From: an uncultured Nitrosomonadales bacterium
Lineage (GTDB): Bacteria > Pseudomonadota > Gammaproteobacteria > Burkholderiales > Gallionellaceae
NCBI GenBank assembly: GCA_903885165.1
Contig: CAISHO010000127.1
Span: forward strand, 1-42,238
Length of the DNA stretch: 42,238 nucleotides
Direction of reading: 5' to 3'
The position numbers and the translations under genes were made by a program. The notes below the pieces were generated by a model. That model was not told the origin of the DNA. It worked only from the letters and a program-made list of their open reading frames with translations, and ran no database searches. Of the stretch, positions 24,468 to 31,214 are shown one piece after another. Every line of letters starts with the position of its first letter. The first letter of the stretch is position 1.

Positions 24468-25618
24468 TAGAAGCGGAAGTTGACATTACCCATCAGACTA
24501 TTGTTCTTAGCGTAGCTACGACCTGCTTCCTGATTGTATGCAACACCACCAGTAATGCTGTTTTTGACAGCGAATAAATTCACACCCAACGAATATACCC
24601 AGGCAGTCCGTCCAATATCGTTGCCGAGTTGGGCAGAGGCATTCGCTGAGGTCGAGCGACTAATATCGCTGGTATAGTTCAATCCAAAGTAAGGCATCAC
24701 ATTCTCGTTCGTCCAATACCCGGCCTGTCCGCCAACGCGCAACTGAGTAATTTTGTTGGTCGTTGCTGTTCCCGTCATCAGTAAACCAGTGGCACCGCCA
24801 GTCAAATCAGCATACTTTTCTTCGCCATGTAGATACCCGCCTTTGCCGGTCAGTTGCCAGTTCCCCAGCCAGTTGGCGTAATTCAAATTAGCACCATAAA
24901 ACAAACGATCAGCTTTTCCTGACACTTCTGAAGTACTGAGCTTTACACTGCCAGCCCCTAACGAGGCATCCAGTGACCACGCATTATTGATTTGCCAGCC
25001 CAGATAAGGCGCAATCGAATAACCGCTAGTACTGTTTGAGGAAAGGTTATTTGTACCCGCAGTCAAGTTAAAAGATTGTGCACTACCGCTTCCACTGTCA
25101 AATGCCGCAGACAGTCCGAGGGCCACATCTGGTGCCAATTGATAGTCGCCTCCGATGACTGCATTCGTGACATCGGAACTTGCGATATTGTTGTGTGCTG
25201 CAAGCCCGATCGGATCGTAGTAACCTCCTCGGTCATACTTGTTTTTATCACTACTTACACTACCCCAAAAATTCCATTGTGGCGCTGAATTGCCCGCAGC
25301 CATACCTTTGAGCTGCCCCACACTGGAGATATTTTCAGGCCGTAAATTACTGGAAGCATGACTTGCATTGACGGCACGAGAAATCGCCAGCATCTGCGTA
25401 AGTGACGTGCTGCTGATTTCCTGAGAAGCGCTCGCCGTACTTGATGTCGAACCGAAGCACTCAGGATGGTTTAACTGGAAATTTGCCAGACAACTACCCG
25501 TACATCCCCCACCAGCAGCAGACTGTTGAATTGATAGACAAGTTTGCGACACGGCTGATGCAAAATTAGCATAAGCTACGATCAGTATCGCTGCTGCATA
25601 GACCCAGAATTTTTTCAT
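24467..25618 (-). CDS. Outer-membrane beta-barrel protein (autotransporter-barrel-like)
   Basis: A 383-residue protein: signal peptide 1-22, a Cys-containing segment (TCLSIQQSAAGGGCTGSCLA, C53), a Ser/Thr-rich helical stretch, then a barrel of about 260 residues with alternating amphipathic strands (ALGLSAAFDSGSG, YSIAPYLGWQINNAWSLDASLGAG) ending in the terminal signal NVNFRF for BAM insertion. The barrel resembles autotransporter beta-domains, but there is almost no passenger. It may be a stand-alone barrel serving as surface anchor or pore. The ATG at 25618 is chosen from the signal peptide and AAGGGG ribosome site; 17 codons of open frame upstream are disregarded. Confidence 0.83.
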   Translation of the reverse strand: MKKFWVYAAAILIVAYANFASAVSQTCLSIQQSAAGGGCTGSCLANFQLNHPECFGSTSSTASASQEISSTSLTQMLAISRAVNASHASSNLRPENISSVGQLKGMAAGNSAPQWNFWGSVSSDKNKYDRGGYYDPIGLAAHNNIASSDVTNAVIGGDYQLAPDVALGLSAAFDSGSGSAQSFNLTAGTNNLSSNSTSGYSIAPYLGWQINNAWSLDASLGAGSVKLSTSEVSGKADRLFYGANLNYANWLGNWQLTGKGGYLHGEEKYADLTGGATGLLMTGTATTNKITQLRVGGQAGYWTNENVMPYFGLNYTSDISRSTSANASAQLGNDIGRTAWVYSLGVNLFAVKNSITGGVAYNQEAGRSYAKNNSLMGNVNFRF

Positions 25619-25669
25619 TTCATTTCCCCTTAAAATTAAAACACCCATCTCCGTACCACCATCAATCAT

Positions 25670-26035
25670 TCAGTTAGCGTTGTTCTGTTCTGTGCCAGCT
25701 TTATCGGATTTAGCCAGACCCAGCACAAACCTCACCAACGCCCGCATCTCTACTTGTTTAATGCCATCCGGATCATTGGCCGGCATATGGATCAAACCGA
25801 AAAATCCTGAACTTCCCTTGGAAACACGAACCATAAGTCGCTCTTCTGCCATGGGGTCATTGAGATACTTTTTAGACACGTCCATCCAGGCAGGTCCAAC
25901 AATGCGCTCATTGATAGCATGACAATTAATGCATTCATTTTTCTTCGCCAAGTCCGGCATCTCCACCGCCAGCGTAAATGAGCAGCACGCAAGCCCGGCA
26001 AAAATATTAAGGACGATCACAACTAATCGGCTCAT
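25670..26035 (-). CDS. Small periplasmic c-type cytochrome (c551/c552-like)
   Basis: A 121-residue monohaem cytochrome: signal peptide 1-24, haem motif CINCH at 35-39, and a distal ligand likely Met84 in LIHMPAND. The segments IVGPAWMDVSKKY and VEMRALVRFVLGL are typical of short class I cytochromes that shuttle electrons in the periplasm. The start at 26035 has AGGAAAA upstream; a longer open frame begins 36 codons earlier but adds non-signal sequence. It is the first gene of the envelope run, 51 bases before the barrel gene. That points to a shared transcript, though not to a shared role. Confidence 0.9.
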   Translation of the reverse strand: MSRLVVIVLNIFAGLACCSFTLAVEMPDLAKKNECINCHAINERIVGPAWMDVSKKYLNDPMAEERLMVRVSKGSSGFFGLIHMPANDPDGIKQVEMRALVRFVLGLAKSDKAGTEQNNAN

Positions 26036-26378
26036 GGGGTTTTCCTGAAGACATTCTGAAACGTGACGAATTATGTGCTCATCATTTTGGACAGAACAAT
26101 CAGGCAAGGCTGATTTAAAATCTGGAAAATGCTGATTTAACATAGGGCTTTTCCTAGCGACTCACCAAAATCTCCAAGCAAACCGGGCTCAGAAAATCTA
26201 CATAGCGCAACACAAATCACGAGAGTGACGACCCGTGTAGCAAAAAAATAATTAGCGATATCGCTTTAATACGCTGGCGCTCAAGGCCCAACACTCGTAT
26301 ATTTCGAACCTCAACATTTGTTCTGTTTCCAGGCTCAAAATTGTTGCCAATAAAAACAAATCACTCAGGAGAAAATTC
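26036..26378. other. Divergent regulatory region between the envelope operon and dctP
   Basis: About 340 bases with no credible gene. It must carry promoters for both sides. A short palindrome GCGATATCGC lies near 26257-26266, and AGGAGA precedes the dctP ATG. No convincing -35/-10 pair or known operator is visible. Confidence 0.5.
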
Positions 26379-27452
26379 ATGAAATTACGTGCCATCGCGA
26401 TGTTTGTATTAGCCATCGGTATCAGCAGCGCCGCACAGGCAGCTGGTGAGATCATCATTAAATTCAGTCACGTAGTTGCACCCGATACACCCAAGGGACA
26501 AGCAGCCGAACGCTTCAAACAGGTTGCAGAAAAACTGACCAAAGGGAAGGTCAAAGTTGAGGTTTATCCGAACAGCCAACTATATAAAGACCGTGAAGAA
26601 ATCGAGGCGCTGCAAAGCGGCGCGGTACAGATGCTGGCACCCTCACTATCCAAGTTCGGCCCTATGGGCGCACCTGAATTCCAACTATTTGATTTACCAT
26701 ATCTTTTTCCAAATCAGGAAACCTTGCACCGCGTGATGGATGGTGATGTCGGCAAGAAACTGTTTGCCAAACTCGACACCAAAGGCGTCACAGGGCTGAC
26801 TTTCTGGGATAACGGCTTCAAACAAATGAGTTCGAATAAGCCGATGCATGCCGCCGCAGACCTCAAGGGGCTGAAAATGCGCATTCAATCCTCCAAGGTA
26901 TTGAACGCACAGATGAAGGCGCTGGGTGCCAATCCTCAAGTAATGGCGTTCAGCGAGGTGTATACCGCCCTGCAACAAGGTGTGGTGGATGGCACGGAAA
27001 ATCCAGTATCCAATTTCTACACGCAGAAAATGCACGAAGTGCAAAAACACATGACCATTTCCAACCATGGATACTTGGGCTATGCGGTGATTGTGAACAA
27101 AAATTTCTGGGATGGTTTGCCGGCCGATGTACGCACCTCGCTCACTCAGGCAATGAAGGAAGCGACCGCCTTCGAGCGCGACGTGGCGCAAAAAGATAAC
27201 GATGATGCGCTGGCACAGGTGATCGCCGCCAAATCCACTACCGTTTACACTTTAACAGCCGCGGAACGCGCCGACTGGCAAAAAGTCCTGCTGCCGATCC
27301 AGAAGGATTTTGAATCTGTGATTGGTGCTGACCTTATACTAAGCGCCAATGCAACAGCGGCACAAGTTGCCAAGGAACAGGCAGACGCCGCAAGTAAACC
27401 AGCGGCAAGTAAACCAGCGGCAAGTAAACCAGCCGCCCCAGCGAAAAAATAA
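26379..27452 (+). CDS. dctP: TRAP transporter substrate-binding protein DctP
   Basis: A 357-residue periplasmic receptor: signal peptide 1-21 (ending AAQAAG), then a DctP fold (IIIKFSHVVAPDTPKGQAAERF, SNKPMHAAADLKGLKMRIQ, and QGVVDGTENPVSNFY with the Arg and Asn that bind a carboxylate). R168 in KMRIQS is the family's substrate-carboxylate arginine. It delivers C4-dicarboxylates or related acids to DctQM. An unusual C-terminal tail of three Ala-Ser-Lys-Pro-Ala repeats follows the folded domain. AGGAGA precedes the ATG. It is the first gene of a plus-strand dctPQM operon. Confidence 0.93.
   Translation: MKLRAIAMFVLAIGISSAAQAAGEIIIKFSHVVAPDTPKGQAAERFKQVAEKLTKGKVKVEVYPNSQLYKDREEIEALQSGAVQMLAPSLSKFGPMGAPEFQLFDLPYLFPNQETLHRVMDGDVGKKLFAKLDTKGVTGLTFWDNGFKQMSSNKPMHAAADLKGLKMRIQSSKVLNAQMKALGANPQVMAFSEVYTALQQGVVDGTENPVSNFYTQKMHEVQKHMTISNHGYLGYAVIVNKNFWDGLPADVRTSLTQAMKEATAFERDVAQKDNDDALAQVIAAKSTTVYTLTAAERADWQKVLLPIQKDFESVIGADLILSANATAAQVAKEQADAASKPAASKPAASKPAAPAKK
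27390..27434. repeat. 15-bp tandem repeat at the 3' end of dctP
   Basis: Three copies of GCAAGTAAACCAGCG (27390, 27405, 27420), the last with one change, encode ASKPA three times. Near identity at DNA level shows recent slippage-type expansion. Confidence 0.92.
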
Positions 27453-27465
27453 CCCCCTGCAAACC

Positions 27466-27496
27466 GCTATCCGTCAGACTTACTCTGCCGGATAGC
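27466..27496 (+). terminator. Intercistronic hairpin between dctP and dctQ
   Basis: GCTATCCG (27466-27473) pairs perfectly with CGGATAGC (27489-27496). A T-run is absent directly after it, so it is probably an mRNA-stabilising or attenuating hairpin that keeps the binding protein in excess over the permease, rather than a full terminator. Confidence 0.55.
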
Positions 27497-27528
27497 CTGT
27501 CAATCTAAAGTTTTATAGGGGAAATGCA

Positions 27529-28047
27529 ATGATCAATCGATTTCTTAATCACTTCGAGGAGTTTCTCATTGCCAGTTTCATGGCAGCGGCGACCCTAGTC
27601 ACCTTCGCCGCCGTGGTAATGCGTTATACCACCGGCTCCGGCATAGACTGGGCGCAGGAACTCACCATTTATTTATTCATCTGGATGGCCAAATTCGGCG
27701 CCGCCTATGGCGTACGCACCGGTATCCACATCGGCGTGGATTTCGTAGTCAACTGGGTACGTCCCTCGATACGCCGCAAGATGGTCACGACCGCCTTACT
27801 GTTAGGCATGATCTTTACCGGCTCCATCGCTTTTTTCGGCGCGCGCTGGGTCTTGTTCATCCACGGCACAGGACAGGAATCCCCCGATCTGGAAATGCCC
27901 ATGTGGATCGTCTATCTGGCCATTCCCTTCGGCTCCGGCCTGATGTGCTACCGTTTCGTGCAAGTACTGGTCTCATTTACTAAAACAGGCGAATTGCCCA
28001 CGCACAGCTTCGGCGGTGACGAAGAACACACGGAGGTACACGCATGA
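27529..28047 (+). CDS. dctQ: TRAP transporter small permease DctQ
   Basis: A 172-residue inner-membrane protein with four hydrophobic segments, as normal for DctQ. FEEFLIASFMAAATLVTFAAVVMRY and GIDWAQELTIYLFIWMAKFGAAYGVR are characteristic; the conserved WAQEL..Y.FIW is the family signature. It pairs with DctM. Its stop overlaps the dctM start by four bases. Confidence 0.93.
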   Translation: MINRFLNHFEEFLIASFMAAATLVTFAAVVMRYTTGSGIDWAQELTIYLFIWMAKFGAAYGVRTGIHIGVDFVVNWVRPSIRRKMVTTALLLGMIFTGSIAFFGARWVLFIHGTGQESPDLEMPMWIVYLAIPFGSGLMCYRFVQVLVSFTKTGELPTHSFGGDEEHTEVHA

Positions 28048-29333
28048 CCGCCCTGCTCATCCTCAGCATTTTGCTGATACTGCTGCTCACCAGCACACCG
28101 ATCTCCATCGCGCTCGGCACCACGGTGCTGATCTATCTATTGGGATTTTCTTCATTCTCCATCGAAACCGTCAACATCATCTCGCAGCGTCTGTTCACCG
28201 GACTTGAGAGTTTCTCGATCATGGCGGTGCCATTTTTCGTGTTGTCCGGCCAGTTCCTGATCGACGGCAAGATCGCGGCCCGCATCGTGCGCTTTGCCAG
28301 CAATCTGGTGGGCTGGATGCCAGGTGGAATCGCAATGGCGGCAGTATTAGCCTGCGCGTTTTTCGCCACCATCTCAGGCTCCAGCCCTGCCACTGTGATG
28401 GCGATCGGTTCGGTGATGCTGCCTGCCATGGTTAAAGCCGGTTATCCGAAGCGTTTCTCTGTAGGCGTGATCACCTCAGCCGGTTCACTGGGCATATTGA
28501 TCCCGCCCTCCATCGTGATGATCATCTACTCGGTCGCAACGTCTGAGAGCGCAGGCAAGATGTTCATCGCCGGCATCATACCTGGCATCATGCTGGCCAT
28601 CATCATGATGTCCCTGGTGTTCATTCAGGCCAAGCGCAAGAACTTCCCCACCCAGCCTAAACCCACGGCGGAGGAGTTCTGGCATTCATTCCGCGACGCA
28701 TGGAGCGGAATCTTCATGGTAGTGCTGGTGATTGGCGGTATTTACGGCGGACTGTTCACCCCAACCGAAGCCGCAGCGGTGGCAGCCGTGTACGCTTTTA
28801 TTGCCGCTAAATTTTTCAGTGGCGATCTTAGTTGGAAACAGGTACCCAAGACCTTGCTCAGCGCAGCAAACACCAGCGCGATGCTGCTCTACATCATCAC
28901 CAACGCAATCCTCTTCTCGTTTTTGATGACCTCAGAGCAAATTCCGCAGGAGATGTCGCAGTGGGTGGTGGGTCAAAACCTGCAGCCATGGATGTTCTTG
29001 CTGATGGTCAACTTCGCCCTGCTCGCCGCAGGACAGTTCATGGAACCGACGTCTATCGTGCTAATCTTAGCGCCGCTGTTTTTGCCGATCGCAAAAGCGA
29101 TGGGCATAGACCCGATTCATCTGGGTATCATCATGGTGGTGAACATGGAAATTGGCATGATACATCCGCCGGTGGGACTGAATTTGTTCGTCGCCAGCCA
29201 TCTGGCGAAGGAAGGATTGACGGAAGTGTCTATTGCCACCCTGCCTTGGGTGGGTGTGATGCTGGTGTATCTGGGGCTGATCACCTATATTCCGGCCATT
29301 TCAACCTGGCTGCCGCACCTGCTGTACAAATAA
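28044..29333 (+). CDS. dctM: TRAP transporter large permease DctM
   Basis: A 429-residue inner-membrane transporter with about 12 hydrophobic segments, which drives solute uptake with a sodium gradient in this family. Typical pieces are VPFFVLSGQFLIDGKIAARI, FFATISGSSPATVMAIGSVMLPAM, GVITSAGSLGILIPPSIVMI and MIHPPVGLNLFV. Length and motifs are complete. It is translated from an ATG overlapping dctQ. The gene is followed by a strong terminator. Confidence 0.95.
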   Translation: MTALLILSILLILLLTSTPISIALGTTVLIYLLGFSSFSIETVNIISQRLFTGLESFSIMAVPFFVLSGQFLIDGKIAARIVRFASNLVGWMPGGIAMAAVLACAFFATISGSSPATVMAIGSVMLPAMVKAGYPKRFSVGVITSAGSLGILIPPSIVMIIYSVATSESAGKMFIAGIIPGIMLAIIMMSLVFIQAKRKNFPTQPKPTAEEFWHSFRDAWSGIFMVVLVIGGIYGGLFTPTEAAAVAAVYAFIAAKFFSGDLSWKQVPKTLLSAANTSAMLLYIITNAILFSFLMTSEQIPQEMSQWVVGQNLQPWMFLLMVNFALLAAGQFMEPTSIVLILAPLFLPIAKAMGIDPIHLGIIMVVNMEIGMIHPPVGLNLFVASHLAKEGLTEVSIATLPWVGVMLVYLGLITYIPAISTWLPHLLYK

Positions 29334-29355
29334 CCCATCCCCAAAAACAGAACAA

Positions 29356-29400
29356 GGCATTGATTATTAATATATTTTAATAATCAATGCCTATTTTTTT
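29356..29400 (+). terminator. Terminator of the dctPQM operon
   Basis: GGCATTGATTATTA (29356-29369) pairs perfectly over 14 bases with 29378-29391, around an eight-base loop. It is followed by TA and seven or more T residues. It lies 22 bases after the dctM stop and also separates it from the convergent glycine-zipper genes. Confidence 0.92.
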
Positions 29401-29425
29401 GGCTGACAACAGAATTAGTCAGCTA

Positions 29426-29776
29426 TTAATCGCGCTCTTCACGTCTTGATGGGCGATCATCTCGTCTATCTTCATTACGTGAATCCCGACGATCGCGCCT
29501 GTCTTCATCACGGTAGTCACGACGATCTCTTTGCTCGTTGTCATGCCGACGTACCGTTTCACGTGGTCGTGAACGGTCACTGGCATCTTCGCCCATGATC
29601 GCACCGGCCGCAGCACCGACCGCGCCGCCAATAATTGAACCACTCCGTCCACCCATTTCATAGCCAACAGCCGCACCAGTCGCACCCCCTACGGCACCAC
29701 CGATCGCGCCGCCACCTCGCGGGTTATTCGCACAGGCAACCAGAAAAACCACTAAAATCAAACTCAACTTTTTCAT
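29426..29776 (-). CDS. Glycine-zipper lipoprotein with Arg/Asp-rich tail
   Basis: A 116-residue lipoprotein (lipobox LVAC, Cys15). Residues 22-62 form a glycine-zipper hairpin (GGAIGGAVGGATGAAVGYEMGG, then IIGGAVGAAAGAIMG), able to insert in a membrane or oligomerise. Residues 63-116 are very rich in Arg, Asp and Glu (RRDYRDEDRRDRRD), probably disordered and polyampholytic. It is a tandem paralogue of the gene 12 bases upstream. GAGGAAAAT precedes the ATG. No function can be assigned beyond the outer-envelope location. Confidence 0.82.
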   Translation of the reverse strand: MKKLSLILVVFLVACANNPRGGGAIGGAVGGATGAAVGYEMGGRSGSIIGGAVGAAAGAIMGEDASDRSRPRETVRRHDNEQRDRRDYRDEDRRDRRDSRNEDRRDDRPSRREERD

Positions 29777-29788
29777 ATTTTCCTCACG

Positions 29789-30166
29789 TTAGTCTTCACG
29801 TCCACGGCGCTCATAGCCGCGATCTCCACGATCACCTCTGTCGCTTCGATCACCCCGATCAGCTTTTTCATCGCGATAATCGCGTCTCTCATTTTCATGT
29901 CTGCGGCCTTCATGTTCGCGCCTATCATCACGATACCCATCCTCTCTCTGACGTGGCGGCGGATTATTTTGGCTGCTACCGACTGCAGCGCCTGTTCCAC
30001 CACCAATGGCAGCCCCGATGATCGCACCGTTCCTGCCTCCCACACTCTGACCAACAGCCGCACCGGCCGCACCGCCAAGTACACCGCCCAACACTGCACC
30101 ACCGTCAACGGCAAATGCGCTGACACTCACAAAAAGTAACGAAGCAATAACTAATGTTTTTTTCAT
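29789..30166 (-). CDS. Glycine-zipper exported protein with Arg/Asp-rich tail
   Basis: A 125-residue protein: signal peptide 1-19 (ending SAFAVD; no lipobox, unlike its neighbour), glycine-zipper region 21-64 (LGGVLGGAAGAAVGQSVGG, then IIGAAIGGGTGAAVG), then a charged tail with DRGDRSDRGDRGDRG-type repeats. The pair probably arose by duplication, with one copy lipidated and one not. AGGAG precedes the ATG. Confidence 0.8.
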   Translation of the reverse strand: MKKTLVIASLLFVSVSAFAVDGGAVLGGVLGGAAGAAVGQSVGGRNGAIIGAAIGGGTGAAVGSSQNNPPPRQREDGYRDDRREHEGRRHENERRDYRDEKADRGDRSDRGDRGDRGYERRGRED

Positions 30167-30410
30167 AACGTCTCCTAAAATAATTAACGCCCGGATTAAC
30201 TGCCGCAGTTAGTCAGTCGCCAGACTGATTAGTTCCTGCCTGTCCACCCACTAAACCCCAATTTTCTATCATTAAATAGCCGCGTACTAACATCAACGAC
30301 CGCCGCTGAAAGAAGCTTAAACCTTTTTTTCTAAGTTTAATTCCTAAACGTATTTGTCGGCAATCTTTCTCTCATGCTATTCTGAGCGACCTTAAATCCA
30401 AACACGCTCC

Positions 30411-31205
30411 ATGTCAGTTTCCATAAAAACCTCGCAAGAGATAGAAAAAATGCGTATCGCCGGCCGCCTGACCAGTGAAGTGCTCGATTATATCGGCCCG
30501 TTTGTCAAAGTCGGCGTTACCACCAACGAACTGGACAAGCTATGCCACGACTTGATCGTGGATATCCAACAAGCCATTCCAGCACCACTCAACTATGCGC
30601 CAGGCGGTCACAAGCCTTATCCCAAATCGATCTGCACCTCGATTAATCATCAGATTTGTCACGGCGTGCCGAGCGACAAGGCATTGAAAATCGGTGACAT
30701 CGTGAATATCGACATCACCGTGATTAAAGACGGATATCACGGCGACAGCAGCCGTATGTTTTATGTAGGTGAGCCATCCATACAGGCCAAGCGCCTGTGT
30801 GAGACGACCTATCAATCCATGTGGCGCGGCATACGCATGGTCAAGGCAGGAGCATATCTGGGCGATATCGGTCATGCAATACAGAGTTTCGTCGAACCCT
30901 TAGGTTATAGTGTGGTGCGAGAGTTCTGCGGCCACGGCATCGGTGCCAAGTTCCATGAGGAGCCACAAGTGCTGCACTACGGTCGCCCTAAATCAGGATT
31001 AAAACTGGAAGCGGGCATGGTTTTCACCATCGAACCGATGATCAATGCCGGTCGCAAGGACATCAAACAACTGGGTGATGGCTGGACGGTGGTGACTAAA
31101 GATCATAGTCTGTCGGCGCAATATGAACACACTATTCTGGTTACCGAAACAGGCTACGAAGTATTGACCGTATCGGACGGCTGCCCACCCCCTACGCCCT
31201 TGTAG
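30411..31205 (+). CDS. map: Methionine aminopeptidase type I
   Basis: A 264-residue metalloenzyme that removes the initiator methionine. The five metal ligands are recognisable: the two Asp in NIDITVIKDGYHGDSSRMF, His in CGHGIGAKFHEEPQ, and the Glu residues in FTIEPMIN and EHTILVT. The start KTSQEIEKMRIAGRLTSEVL is standard. Length is normal, with a few extra residues at the C-terminus. It is followed by glnD after nine bases, so the two are probably co-transcribed. Confidence 0.96.
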   Translation: MSVSIKTSQEIEKMRIAGRLTSEVLDYIGPFVKVGVTTNELDKLCHDLIVDIQQAIPAPLNYAPGGHKPYPKSICTSINHQICHGVPSDKALKIGDIVNIDITVIKDGYHGDSSRMFYVGEPSIQAKRLCETTYQSMWRGIRMVKAGAYLGDIGHAIQSFVEPLGYSVVREFCGHGIGAKFHEEPQVLHYGRPKSGLKLEAGMVFTIEPMINAGRKDIKQLGDGWTVVTKDHSLSAQYEHTILVTETGYEVLTVSDGCPPPTPL

Positions 31206-31214
31206 AGACGGTCA

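Noticed and set aside
24467-25618. Full autotransporter with its own passenger
   Set aside because: Only about 100 residues precede the barrel, mostly Ser/Thr-rich linker, so there is no substantial passenger domain.
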